Part shown: positions 29,738-38,307 of the stretch, piece after piece
How the letters are laid out: the number at the start of each line of letters is the position of its first letter
How positions within the stretch are numbered: the first letter of the stretch is position 1
NCBI RefSeq assembly: GCF_036014195.1
Contig: NZ_CP107918.1
Span: 5,270,001 to 5,334,000, forward strand
Direction of reading: 5' to 3'
From: Streptomyces sp. NBC_00442
GTDB lineage: Bacteria; Actinomycetota; Actinomycetes; Streptomycetales; Streptomycetaceae
DNA: 64,000 nucleotides
Program-made: the position numbers and the translations under genes
Notes under the pieces: model-generated
Database searches by the model: none
What the model saw: only the letters and a program-made list of their open reading frames with translations
Told to the model about the DNA's origin: nothing

Positions 29738-29760
29738 GGCAGCCGGCAGGGGGAGAGACA

Positions 29761-30633
29761 GTGGCTACACCGATCGACAAGCGGCGCCGCACTGAGTTGC
29801 GCGAGTTCTTGATGAGCAGACGGGCACGGATCACGCCCACCCAGGCCGGACTTCCCGACGGCGGGGCCCGCCGCCGCACCCCCGGGCTGCGCCGCGAGGA
29901 GGTCGCCGTGCTCGCCGGGGTCGGCGTCTCCTGGTACCAGTGGCTGGAGCAGGGCCGCGACATCACCGTCTCTCCGCAGGTGCTGGACTCGGTGGGCCGG
30001 GTCCTCCAACTGACCAGCGCCGAGCGCCGTCACCTGTACGTCCTGGCCGGGCTCAACCCGCCGGCCCCGGAGGTCGACCCGGACAACGCCGACATGTGCA
30101 ACGGCCTGCAGCGCCTCATCGACGCCTGGATGCCGTTCCCGGCGCACATCATGGACGCGTACTGGAACACGGTCATGTACAACGACTCGGCGGCGCTCGT
30201 CCTCGGCATGCGACCCGAGATCGTGCAGAACTGCCTGATCGCGTTCTTCACCGATCCCCTCTACCGCGAGCGCGCCAAGCGCTGGGAGGAGATCGCCTGC
30301 AACGTCGTCGCCCAGTTCCGCGCGGCCTGCTCGGAGCGGCCCGACGACGAGGGGTTCCAGGCGGTCGTGGAGCACGCCAAGGAGCTCAGCCCGGAGTTCG
30401 TGGAGCTGTGGGAGCGGCGCGACGTCCAGCCCGGCGGGCAGCTCCGCAAGGAGATCGAGCATCCGGTGGTGGGCGCCCTGCACGTGGAGTCGACCCAGCT
30501 GCGGGTTCCGGCCCGCCCGGATCTGGTGATCGTGCTGCACACCCCGCTGCCGAACACCGAGACCGCCGAGAAGCTGGAGTGGCTGACCTCGCCGGAGGGC
30601 CGGCGCGGCTCGATGTACCCGGTCGCGGTCTGA
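29761..30633 (+). CDS. XRE-type regulator with MmyB-like ligand domain
   Basis: 290 residues. N-terminal helix-turn-helix (TPGLRREEVAVLAGVGVSWYQWLEQGRDITVS), the diagnostic start of this actinobacterial family. The C-terminal MmyB-like domain (NTVMYNDSAALVLG) in this family can bind fatty-acid-like ligands. GTG start with GGGGGAGA upstream. Likely controls the divergent exporter gene, by analogy with other regulator/MFS pairs. Confidence 0.9.
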   Translation: MATPIDKRRRTELREFLMSRRARITPTQAGLPDGGARRRTPGLRREEVAVLAGVGVSWYQWLEQGRDITVSPQVLDSVGRVLQLTSAERRHLYVLAGLNPPAPEVDPDNADMCNGLQRLIDAWMPFPAHIMDAYWNTVMYNDSAALVLGMRPEIVQNCLIAFFTDPLYRERAKRWEEIACNVVAQFRAACSERPDDEGFQAVVEHAKELSPEFVELWERRDVQPGGQLRKEIEHPVVGALHVESTQLRVPARPDLVIVLHTPLPNTETAEKLEWLTSPEGRRGSMYPVAV

Positions 30634-30679
30634 CCCCGGGGCTCGGGCGCCCCGCCGCCCCGCCGGTCGTCCCACTCCT

Positions 30680-30685
30680 TATGCT
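30680..30685 (+). promoter_or_regulatory. Leaderless -10 box
   Basis: TATGCT (TANNNT) ends 6 nt before the ATG at 30692; no ribosome-binding site. Confidence 0.6.
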
Positions 30686-30691
30686 CGGGGC

Positions 30692-31036
30692 ATGACTCAG
30701 AGCACCGAACTCGACCCCGAGGACCGCAAGATCATCACGCTGGCGCGCAGCGCCAGGGCCCGCAACGGCGTCGCCGAGGGCGCGGCCGTGCGCGACGAGA
30801 CGGGCCGCACCTACGTTGCCGGCACGGTCGAGCTCGCCTCCCTGAAGCTTTCCGCGCTCCGGACGGCGGTCGCGATGGCCGTGGCGAGCGGAGCGACGTC
30901 GTTGGAAGCGGCGGCGGTGGTGACGGAGGCGGCGGTTCCTGCGGAGGCGGATGTGGCGGCGGTACGGGATCTGGGCGGGGCCGGGGTGAGGGTGTTCTTG
31001 GCGACGCCGGCGGGTGAGGTGAGCCGTACGCTCTGA
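30692..31036 (+). CDS. Cytidine deaminase-fold protein without zinc ligands
   Basis: 114 residues, aligned by eye with short actinobacterial proteins annotated as cytidine deaminase near era (ITLARSARARNGVAEGAAVRD; TYVAGTVELASLKLSALRTAVAMAVASGA). The protein contains no Cys and no His at all, so neither the (C/H)-A-E nor the PCxxC zinc site exists: the place of CAE reads SAL. It cannot be a normal zinc deaminase. The start is supported by a leaderless promoter. era lies 4.8 kb downstream, with the surface locus and an SDR between. Confidence 0.75.
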   Translation: MTQSTELDPEDRKIITLARSARARNGVAEGAAVRDETGRTYVAGTVELASLKLSALRTAVAMAVASGATSLEAAAVVTEAAVPAEADVAAVRDLGGAGVRVFLATPAGEVSRTL

Positions 31037-31039
31037 CCC

Positions 31040-31225
31040 CCCGGGGCACGTTTTCCCACCCTCCCCCAGGGCCTTGAGGGCCAGGGGGGACCCCCATGAC
31101 GGGCTGAGGATGCCCATGCCGCCCGGCACCGAGTGGCCAGGGGCGCGGGGAACCGCGCGAGGAGCGGGCACGGTCCGCGGACGAAGCGGGGTTTTGAGGG
31201 GGCGCGGGGAACCGCGCGGGTGGGT
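31040..31225 (+). repeat. Intergenic repeats: cagcccgtcat family plus two 57/58-bp units
   Basis: 31055-31135 carries ccctcccccagggccttgagggcc and gacccccatgacgggctgagg, matching 16630. ggggcgcggggaaccgcgcg cores start at 31140 and 31199. The remainder up to 31556 has no recognised gene. Confidence 0.8.
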
Positions 31226-31556
31226 GGCACGGGAGAAGCGGGGGCAGGGGGTGTTGGAGGGGGACCGCCCGGTCCCCCAACAATCAACGCGACGCCCCTT
31301 GCAATCCCAAGCCGCCCGCGCATCAATGGACGGCAGTCGAACCGACGGGCCGTCAGATCCATGGGGCGGACCGGCACGGGGTGCAGAGCCGCAACCCCGT
31401 ACCGGAGTCGGACTCCCTCCGCGCACGTGAGCGCAGCCCCGTCAGAGCCATGCCCGCACGCCCGCGCACCCGTGCGCGTGGGCCGCCGGGGCTGCCGCGC
31501 GGTCGTGTGTCGATGACGCGGCAGACGATCAACTCCCTGTCATGGGAAGGGGAATC
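31226..31556. other. Non-coding upstream region of the surface locus
   Basis: 330 bp without a recognisable gene; promoter of the small exported protein presumably lies here. Boxes are not clear. Confidence 0.4.
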
Positions 31557-32039
31557 ATGCGTAAGAGCACCAGCAGGCCGGTCGTGCGGGCCGCACTCGC
31601 GGTGGGAGCGGTGGCCGCCGCGGGCCTCGCCCTCGCGCCGAGCGCCGCGGCCGTCACGCCGACCACGGCGACCGCCACGTACGACTGCGGGACCTGGGGC
31701 GGTGGCGGGGCCACGCTCACCGCGACCCAGAGCGGTACGGCCGCGACCATCACGCTGACCTCGGCCGTCACCACCCCGATCGCGGTCGGGGCCAACCAGA
31801 TCAGTGCGAACCTGACCCTCGCCAAGGCCGGCGGTGGCACCAGGGTGTTCAGCGGCAAGGCCAACCCGGCCCTGCCGGCGGGCAGTTCCGTCAAGATCGG
31901 GCCGCTCAACGGCACCGTCGCCGCCGGTGACAGCCTCAATTCGTACTTCGCCGGTACCGCCCTGAAGATGGTGATCTTCGGGATCACGGTGAACTGCGAC
32001 GCGACGACCTCCCAGTCGCCGGGCCCGTTCGTCTTCTGA
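31557..32039 (+). CDS. Small exported protein of the WxL-like/DUF916 locus
   Basis: 160 residues. Sec signal peptide (MRKSTSRPVVRAALAVGAVAAAG...) with likely cleavage after PSAAA. The mature part is Thr/Ala/Gly-rich and beta-strand-like with two cysteines (TYDCGTW, TVNCDAT) that could form a disulfide. It ends SPGPFVF. No enzyme motif and no membrane anchor, so secreted. GGGAAGGGG upstream decides the start. It precedes a WxL-like exported protein and a DUF916-type anchor on the same strand; I infer a shared role at the cell surface. Confidence 0.75.
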   Translation: MRKSTSRPVVRAALAVGAVAAAGLALAPSAAAVTPTTATATYDCGTWGGGGATLTATQSGTAATITLTSAVTTPIAVGANQISANLTLAKAGGGTRVFSGKANPALPAGSSVKIGPLNGTVAAGDSLNSYFAGTALKMVIFGITVNCDATTSQSPGPFVF

Positions 32040-32177
32040 TCCGCACGCGGCGCCCGCGGCGCACGCGCCACGCAGAACGAGCCGGTGCCGTCCCGGGCGG
32101 CGCCGGCTTCCGTGTGCCCCGCCGCAGCGGCCGCGTGTCCATGCGTGCGGCGCGAAATGCCGTGATCCTGCGGGATC

Positions 32178-32202
32178 TTGACAGTATCTGATGGGTCATC
32201 AG
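32178..32202 (+). promoter_or_regulatory. Promoter-like ttgaca with a ctgatg-ggt-catcag dyad
   Basis: TTGACA at 32178-32183 is a perfect -35. The 6-bp dyad ctgatgggtcatcag (32188-32202) sits between it and any -10, an ideal repressor position. It lies about 110 bp before the WxL-like gene, in a 270-bp gap with no gene. Confidence 0.5.
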
Positions 32203-32309
32203 TTGGTGCGTCGGGATTCCATTGACTTCTTTTCGCGCCGAGCCGTCAATGGCCCCCTGCCGGCGCAGCCGAGCCGCGCTGTGCCACTTCAGGAAGGGGG
32301 GCACCGCCC

Positions 32310-33629
32310 ATGTCGCTACGTCGAAGACGGCGTCTGGCCGCCGTATTGGGGGCGGTCGCACTCGCCGCGGGGACCGGCGCGCTCGCCGCACCCGCGAGCG
32401 CACTGGCCGCGACGCCCGTCGACTTCGCCACGCACTGCATCCCGCCGGCCATCGCCGGCATCCCGCCCATCGACGGCACCACGAACGCGACCATCACCGT
32501 CGACAACGCGGCACCCAAGGTCGGCGACAAGGTCACCGTCACCTACACGGTGAACAAGCCCGCCGCCAGCAACCCCGTCGACATCGCCCTGCCCGCCGAC
32601 ATCATGACCCCGACCGGCAAGGTCGTCCTCGCCGGAGCCCAGGCCGGCACCGTCGACGTCACGGGACCCAAGAAGAACGATCCGGTGCCCGGCAAGGGCG
32701 CGTTCCCGGCGTTCTCCATGAGCGGCAGCTTCACCGCCACCAAGGCCGGTGCGATCACCCTGTCGCCCGGCGACTACAACATCCACACCAGCTACATCAT
32801 GGAGCTGGACACCCCCTGCACCGTCACCAACCCGCCCGCGCCCGTCTCCGAGACGGTCAACGCCACGGACGGCGGCGGCCAGGTCAACGAGCGGACCATC
32901 ACGGCCGACCCCGCCTCCGGCAACGCCGGTGACCGCGCCACCGTCACCGGGTCCAAGTTCACCCCGAACGCGAACGTCACCGTCGCGGGCTGGAACGGCA
33001 CCGCCACCACCGCAGACAAGATCACCTTCACGTCGGACGCCAACGGCGGCTTCACCGCCCGGCCGAAGATCACGGACCCGGCGACCACCGGGATCGTGGC
33101 CTACGAAGGAGCGGCCTGGGACCCGGCCAACGGCGCGGGCCCGGTCGCGTACACCGTCACCAGCGGACCCCCGCCGACCGGACCGAGCCAGAAGCTCAGC
33201 ACGGCCGTGAACGCGGGCACCCTGTCCATGTCCCAGGCCGGTGACAGCGTCGATCTGAGCGCGGTCGACTTCGGCAAGGGCGGCGCCTCCACCGGCGATC
33301 TGAACACGGTGACGGTCCAGGACTTCCGCGGCGGCCCCGCCGGCTGGTCCCTGACCGGCAAGGTCACCGACTTCACCGGCCCCGGCGGCTCCATCGACGC
33401 GGGCAAGCTCGGCTGGACCCCCGCCTGCGCCGCGAAGGCCGGCTCCCCGTCCGTGTGCGCCGCGGGCTCGGCCGGAACCGTGGGCAGCGCCGGCGCGACC
33501 CTCGCCTCCACCCCGAACGCGGCGCTCACCGGCGGCGAGTTCACCGTCGACGCGAAGCTCTCGCTCGACGTGCCGGCGTTCACCCCGCCCGGCACCTACA
33601 GCGGCGTACTGACCCTCACCCTCACCTGA
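32310..33629 (+). CDS. Exported protein with WxL-like C-terminal domain
   Basis: 439 residues. Signal peptide (SLRRRRRLAAVLGAVALAAG...) with an ASALAA cleavage region. The N-terminal two thirds are beta-rich, with two repeated Ig-like blocks (TITVDNAAPKVGDKVTVTYTV; TADPASGNAGDRATVTGSKF). The C-terminal part resembles a WxL domain: VTVQDFRGGPAGWSL with W346-x-L348, then DAGKLGWTP, and a final GTYSGVLTLTLT. The second Trp of the classic firmicute pattern is missing. WxL domains bind peptidoglycan, and the next gene is the DUF916 protein that accompanies WxL proteins, which supports the call. Confidence 0.75.
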   Translation: MSLRRRRRLAAVLGAVALAAGTGALAAPASALAATPVDFATHCIPPAIAGIPPIDGTTNATITVDNAAPKVGDKVTVTYTVNKPAASNPVDIALPADIMTPTGKVVLAGAQAGTVDVTGPKKNDPVPGKGAFPAFSMSGSFTATKAGAITLSPGDYNIHTSYIMELDTPCTVTNPPAPVSETVNATDGGGQVNERTITADPASGNAGDRATVTGSKFTPNANVTVAGWNGTATTADKITFTSDANGGFTARPKITDPATTGIVAYEGAAWDPANGAGPVAYTVTSGPPPTGPSQKLSTAVNAGTLSMSQAGDSVDLSAVDFGKGGASTGDLNTVTVQDFRGGPAGWSLTGKVTDFTGPGGSIDAGKLGWTPACAAKAGSPSVCAAGSAGTVGSAGATLASTPNAALTGGEFTVDAKLSLDVPAFTPPGTYSGVLTLTLT

Positions 33630-33690
33630 TGTCCACCCGTGGGCCGGGCGCGCACCCGGCCGGCCCACCCGTCCCCGGGGGTCCCGCACC

Positions 33691-34704
33691 GTGCGCAAGC
33701 CGTCCGCCCTCCTCCTGGCCGCCGCCGTCCTCCTCGACGCCCTGCTCTCCCTCGGGCTCGCCGCGCCCGCGGCGCACGCCGCCGACAACGGCAACTGGGC
33801 CGTGTTTCCCGCGAGTTCGGGCGCGGGGCAGCGCCCGTACTTCTACCTCTCCGCCGGCCCGGGAACCACCCTCGACGACAAGGTGACCGTCACCAACAAG
33901 ACGGCGGCGCCGCTGAGCTTCCGGCTCTACGGGGCCGACGCGTACAACACCGAGCGCGACGGCGGGTTCGCCGTGCGCGCCGAGAAGGAGAAGCAGACCG
34001 GGGTGGGGGCGTGGGTGAGGCCCGCGCGGAGCAGGATCACCGTCCCGGCCCGTTCCTCGCTCACCGTGCCCTTCACCCTCGCCGTGCCCGAGGGCGCAGA
34101 GCCCGGCGACCACGTCGGCGCCCTGATCGCGCTGGACGACCGGGTCACGCCGGGACCGGCCGGGAGCGGCAAGGTCGCCGTCGGCATCCAGCAGGCCGTG
34201 GGCGCCCGGGTCTATCTGCGGGTCGGCGGACCCACCGTGCCCGCTCTCGACGTCGAGCACGTCTCGCTGTCCCAGCACCGGCCGCTGGTGCCCGGCACGG
34301 GAGAGAGCCGCACCGACATCACGTACACGCTGCACAACCGCGGCAACGTCACGCTCAACCCGAAGGTCGACCTGAGCGCGAAGGGCCTCTTCGGCCGTAC
34401 GCTGCTCAGCCGCGGCCTCACCAAGGTGCCATCGGAACTGCTGCCCGGACAGAAGGTGACGCTCACCGAGACGTGGCACGGCTCGCCCCAACTCGACTGG
34501 GGAGACGTCACGTTGACGGCGACCGCGAAGGACGCGAAGGGCTCCGCCGGGGCGTCGTTCCTGGCTCTGCCCTGGCTCGCCGGAGCCGTGCTGCTGGCCG
34601 CGGCCCTGGCGTTCGTCGCCCACCGCGTGATCCGCCACCGCGCCGGGCGGCGGACCGTGCGCGCGAGCGGTCCCCTCAGGTCCGCAGATATGACGCCCCG
34701 TTGA
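33691..34704 (+). CDS. DUF916-type (WxL partner) membrane-anchored protein
   Basis: 337 residues. Signal peptide ending APAAHA, then NGNWAVFPASSGAGQRPYFYLSAGPGTTLDDKVTVTNKT, the start of the DUF916/WxL peptidoglycan-binding domain. A second beta domain follows (DITYTLHNRGNVTLNPKVDLSAKG). A single C-terminal membrane segment (LPWLAGAVLLAAALAFVAHRV) precedes a basic tail facing the cytoplasm. In Firmicutes DUF916 proteins anchor WxL proteins at the wall. Its 3' end overlaps the convergent SDR gene by 29 bp. Confidence 0.85.
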   Translation: MRKPSALLLAAAVLLDALLSLGLAAPAAHAADNGNWAVFPASSGAGQRPYFYLSAGPGTTLDDKVTVTNKTAAPLSFRLYGADAYNTERDGGFAVRAEKEKQTGVGAWVRPARSRITVPARSSLTVPFTLAVPEGAEPGDHVGALIALDDRVTPGPAGSGKVAVGIQQAVGARVYLRVGGPTVPALDVEHVSLSQHRPLVPGTGESRTDITYTLHNRGNVTLNPKVDLSAKGLFGRTLLSRGLTKVPSELLPGQKVTLTETWHGSPQLDWGDVTLTATAKDAKGSAGASFLALPWLAGAVLLAAALAFVAHRVIRHRAGRRTVRASGPLRSADMTPR

Positions 34705-35449
34705 GGTCGAGGACCGTCCCCGACGCCCACTCGGCCGCCGGCGACGCCAGCCACAGCACGGCCGCCGCGATCTCGTCCGGCGACGCGACCCGGCCGAACG
34801 GGCTCTGCGCGCGGATCGCCGCGCCCTCCGCCCCGCTCAGCCGGTGCGCGACCCGCTCCGTCTCGAAGAAACCCGGCGCGACGGAGGCGACGCCGATGCC
34901 GTACGGGGCGAGATGCACGGCCAGGGACTGGCCCAGCGCGTGCACCGCGGCCTTCGTCGCCCCGTAGGCCGGATGGTCCGGCTCGCCGCGGAACGCCCCG
35001 CGCGAGCCGATGTTGACGATCCGGCCGCCCGTGCCCTGGTCGATCATGCGGCGCGCCGCGAGGTGGCTGAGGTTGGCCGTGGCGAGGAGATTGACCGACA
35101 CATGGCTCTGCCAGGCCGCCGCCCAGTCCTCGTACGCGGTGGTGGCGAGGGGGTGCGGGAGGTTCACGGCGGCGTTGTTGACGAGCACGTCGATGCCGCC
35201 GAGGCCGGTGGCCGCGCTCTCGGCGACCGCGCGGGCGCCGTCCGGGCTCGACAGGTCGCCGCCGGCCAGCACGTGGCCCTCGCCGGGCAGGGAGGCGAGC
35301 GTCCGCTCGGCCTCCTCGCGTCGCGACCCGTAGTGCACGGCCACGATGTCGCCCCGTGCGGCGAAGGCCTGGGCCACGGCCCGGCCCAGCCCGCGGGTGG
35401 CTCCGCTGACGAGGACTCGGCGGGGGGTGTCGGGGGAGGGGGTATCCAT
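34676..35449 (-). CDS. SDR family oxidoreductase
   Basis: 257 residues, classical short-chain dehydrogenase/reductase. NAD(P) motif VSGATRGLG near the N-terminus, NNAA, catalytic Ser in NIGSRGA and Y-x3-K in YGATK. Similar to FabG-like 3-ketoacyl reductases; substrate unknown. Start: ATG 35458 and ATG 35449 are both in frame; 35449 has CATCAT 7 nt upstream, like other leaderless starts in this window. Tail-to-tail overlap with the DUF916-type gene. Confidence 0.88.
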   Translation of the reverse strand: MDTPSPDTPRRVLVSGATRGLGRAVAQAFAARGDIVAVHYGSRREEAERTLASLPGEGHVLAGGDLSSPDGARAVAESAATGLGGIDVLVNNAAVNLPHPLATTAYEDWAAAWQSHVSVNLLATANLSHLAARRMIDQGTGGRIVNIGSRGAFRGEPDHPAYGATKAAVHALGQSLAVHLAPYGIGVASVAPGFFETERVAHRLSGAEGAAIRAQSPFGRVASPDEIAAAVLWLASPAAEWASGTVLDLNGASYLRT

Positions 35450-35458
35450 GCCCCTCAT

Positions 35459-35799
35459 GATGCCGTGACGCTGCGCGGCGGCGGGCGGTCCCGTGCGGCG
35501 AGCTCATCGCCCGGCCAGTGCCCGCTTTTTGTACTCGGTGCCGGGCGGCATCATCAGCCCGTCAGGCCTGTGAGGACGAGCCCTTCAGGCGCGAACGGGG
35601 TCTGGGGCGGAGCCACCCGGTCGGCCCGTCGGGTGGTGCCGGCCGGTGTGCCGAGGGGGCGCGCCCGTCGTGGCGGAGCCGCGCAAACGGGACAGCCCTG
35701 CCCCGAAAAAAGGGGGCCCGGGAGTCGCGGGGCCGGGTCGCCGGGTGGGTTTGGGGGCGGGATTGGGAGGGGCTGGGCGGCGTCGGGGTCGGGATCGGG
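35459..35799. repeat. Gene-free stretch with ggcgcgaacggggtc repeat
   Basis: Contains ggtgccgggcggcatcatcagcccgtcagg, gaggacgagcccttcaggcgcgaacggggtctggggcggagcc and a cgcccgtcgtggcggagccgcgc piece of the 71-bp family. No gene seen. Confidence 0.7.
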
Positions 35800-35805
35800 G
35801 AGAAT
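35800..35805 (+). promoter_or_regulatory. Leaderless -10 box of era
   Basis: GAGAAT ends 6 nt before the ATG of era; spacing identical to hemW and recO. Confidence 0.5.
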
Positions 35806-35811
35806 GGCGGC

Positions 35812-36765
35812 ATGAGCGCTCGTACCCCTGCCGCTGACACCGCCGCCGAGACCACCCACCGGGCCGGCTTCGCCTGCTTCGTCGGTCGCCCCAACGCGGG
35901 CAAGTCCACCCTCACGAACGCTCTGGTCGGGCAGAAGGTGGCCATCACCTCCAACCGCCCGCAGACCACCCGGCACACCGTGCGCGGCATCGTGCACCGC
36001 CCGGACGCCCAGCTGATCCTCGTGGACACCCCCGGACTCCACAAGCCGCGCACCCTGCTCGGCGAGCGCCTCAACGACGTGGTCCGCACCACGTGGGCCG
36101 AGGTCGACGTGATCGGGTTCTGCCTGCCCGCCGACCAGAAGCTCGGTCCCGGCGACAAGTTCATCGTCAAGGAACTCGCGGGGATCAAGAAGACCCCCAA
36201 GATCGCGATCATCACCAAGACCGACCTGGTCGACTCCAAGACGCTGGCCGAACAGCTCATCGCCGTCGACCAGCTGTCCACGGAGCTCGGCTTCGAGTGG
36301 GCGCAGATCGTGCCGGTCTCGGCGGTCGGCGACGTCCAGGTCACGCTCCTCGCGGACCTGCTGATCCCGATGCTCCCCGAGAGCCCGCCGCTCTACCCCG
36401 AGGGCGACCTCACCGACGAGCCCGAGCAGGTCATGGTCGCCGAGCTGATCCGTGAGGCCGCCCTCGAAGGCGTACGGGACGAGCTGCCGCACTCCATCGC
36501 CGTCGTCGTGGAGGAGATGATCCCGCGCGAGGACCGGCCCGCCGACAAGCCGCTCCTCGACATCCACGCCAACGTCTACATCGAGCGCCCCAGCCAGAAG
36601 GGCATCATCATCGGCCCCAAGGGCAAGCGCCTGAAAGAGGTCGGCATGAAGTCCCGCAAGCACATCGAGGCGCTGCTCGGCACGCCGGTCTTCCTCGACC
36701 TCCACGTCAAGGTCGCCAAGGACTGGCAGCGCGACCCCAAGCAGCTGCGCAAGCTCGGATTCTGA
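35812..36765 (+). CDS. era: GTPase Era
   Basis: 317 residues. G1 GRPNAGKST, G2 region QTTRHTVRG, G3 DTPGLH, G4 TKTD, then the C-terminal KH domain with IIIGPKGKRLKEVG. Binds 16S rRNA and assists 30S assembly. The start at 35812 fits the leaderless pattern. A terminator follows. Confidence 0.97.
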   Translation: MSARTPAADTAAETTHRAGFACFVGRPNAGKSTLTNALVGQKVAITSNRPQTTRHTVRGIVHRPDAQLILVDTPGLHKPRTLLGERLNDVVRTTWAEVDVIGFCLPADQKLGPGDKFIVKELAGIKKTPKIAIITKTDLVDSKTLAEQLIAVDQLSTELGFEWAQIVPVSAVGDVQVTLLADLLIPMLPESPPLYPEGDLTDEPEQVMVAELIREAALEGVRDELPHSIAVVVEEMIPREDRPADKPLLDIHANVYIERPSQKGIIIGPKGKRLKEVGMKSRKHIEALLGTPVFLDLHVKVAKDWQRDPKQLRKLGF

Positions 36766-36783
36766 CCCGTAGCGCCGCACGCC

Positions 36784-36818
36784 ACGACCCCCGCCGAGCA
36801 CGTGTCGGCGGGGGTCGT
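36784..36818 (+). terminator. era terminator (bidirectional)
   Basis: acgacccccgccga / tcggcgggggtcgt, 14-bp perfect stem with loop gcacgtg, between the convergent ends of era and the serine hydrolase gene. Confidence 0.9.
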
Positions 36819-36838
36819 CGGCTGTGGGCGGTTCCCGG

Positions 36839-38290
36839 TCAGGCGACCTTCGGGGCGCAGCGCATGCCGATGTAGCAGCAGGCGGTGCCGTCCTGGAGGG
36901 TGGCGAAGACGACCGGCATCCAGTCCGCGCTGTAGGCGCCGGAGCCCGCGCCCGCGAACACCGTGTCCGTGACGGCCACGAGTTCCATCTCCAGCGGCGG
37001 CGAGAAGTCCTTCATGCCGCCGACGAACTCGTACACCAGGTGCGGCTTGCCGTCCCGCTCGGAGACGGTGATGAGGACGCCCTCGCGCTCGTAGGTGCCG
37101 GTGAGCGGTGCGAAGTCCACGGCGACCGGCTCGGCGGGCGGCTCGAAGGGGGCGGGCATGCGCACCCCGGCCAGCTCGCCGAGGAGCTCGGTGAAGAGGT
37201 CCTCGTACAGCCGGCGCGCGTCGCCGCCGTTGGTCAGGAGCACCACCGCCACGCCGGCGCCCGGCACCACCCGCAGGAAGCCGTACTGGCCGATCGAGGC
37301 GCCGTCGTGGCCGAAGCCCTCGATGCCGTTCCAGTCGTACAGGGTCCAGCCGAGGCCCCAGCCGTCGGCGTGGACGGTCCACTTGTCGGGGGAGTCGACC
37401 TCGCGGGTCTGCATCGCGGCGACGCTCGCGGGGCTCAGCAGCCGGGTCCCGTCGGGGGCGGTGCCGCCCGCGAGGTGCAACTGGGCGAGCCGGGCGACGT
37501 CACCGGCGCTGGCGATGACCCGGCCGTAGGGGCCCGCCGAGCGCGGCATGAGGTCCCAGGCGGGGGCCGGCGCGGGGTCCTCGCCGTACTCGCCGAGGTG
37601 ACCCATCGCGGCCCGGAACGCGAGCGCCTCCTCGGGCAGTGTCATCGTGTGGGTCACACCGAGCGGGTCGAGCACCAGATCCTTGAGGGCCTGGTCCCAG
37701 GTCGTGCCGGTGAGGACCTCGACGATGCGGCCCAGCACGTTGAAGCCGAGGCTGCTGTAGGAGCAGGCGCTGCCGGACGGGCAGTCCAGGGCGACGCCCT
37801 TGGCGGCATCGACGTACCGCTCGAGGCAGTCGTCGCCGCGCCCGGAATCGAAGGTGAAGTCGCAGGTCAGACCGCTGGTGTGGGAGAGCAGCTGCCGGGG
37901 TGTGATGGTGCGGCTCGCCTTGTCGTCGGCGACCGTGAAGTCGGGCAGCACCTCGCGGACCGGCGCGTCCAGATCCAGCTTCCCGGCGTCGACGAGCCGC
38001 ATGACGAGCGTGGCGGTGTACGTCTTGGCGAGCGAGCCGAGCTGGAAGACCGAGTCGGTGGTGGCCGCCACGCCGGTGCCGGTGTGCAGCACCCCGCTCG
38101 CCAGCTCGTGGACCGTGCCGTGCGCCAGCACGGCGAGGGTGGCGCCGGGCACGTGGTGGGTCCGGCGGAGCTCGTCGAGCCGCGCCTGCCACGCGTCCAG
38201 GTAGAAGCGCTCCCCGTCGGACCCGCCGGCCCCCCAGGCCCCCTCGGCGCGCCATTCCCCCTGCTCGTCCCAGCTCACGTTCTTCGACAT
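36839..38290 (-). CDS. Beta-lactamase-family serine hydrolase
   Basis: 483 residues. Class C-type motifs: S86-x-x-K89 (QLGSLAKTY), Y178-S-S180 (CSYSSLGF) and a later HDGASIG in place of KTG. A C-terminal beta domain (APLTGTYEREGVLITV) resembles that of esterases and D-amino-acid peptidases of this family. No signal peptide, so probably cytoplasmic; esterase or peptidase activity is more likely than resistance. Start at MSKNVSW with GGGAGGGG upstream. An imperfect 13-bp dyad lies just upstream. Confidence 0.88.
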   Translation of the reverse strand: MSKNVSWDEQGEWRAEGAWGAGGSDGERFYLDAWQARLDELRRTHHVPGATLAVLAHGTVHELASGVLHTGTGVAATTDSVFQLGSLAKTYTATLVMRLVDAGKLDLDAPVREVLPDFTVADDKASRTITPRQLLSHTSGLTCDFTFDSGRGDDCLERYVDAAKGVALDCPSGSACSYSSLGFNVLGRIVEVLTGTTWDQALKDLVLDPLGVTHTMTLPEEALAFRAAMGHLGEYGEDPAPAPAWDLMPRSAGPYGRVIASAGDVARLAQLHLAGGTAPDGTRLLSPASVAAMQTREVDSPDKWTVHADGWGLGWTLYDWNGIEGFGHDGASIGQYGFLRVVPGAGVAVVLLTNGGDARRLYEDLFTELLGELAGVRMPAPFEPPAEPVAVDFAPLTGTYEREGVLITVSERDGKPHLVYEFVGGMKDFSPPLEMELVAVTDTVFAGAGSGAYSADWMPVVFATLQDGTACCYIGMRCAPKVA

Positions 38291-38307
38291 CGGGTTCCCC
38301 TCCCGGA

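Noticed and set aside
36839..38290. True beta-lactamase resistance gene
   Set aside because: No signal peptide, and HDG in place of KTG; fits esterase or peptidase members of the family better.
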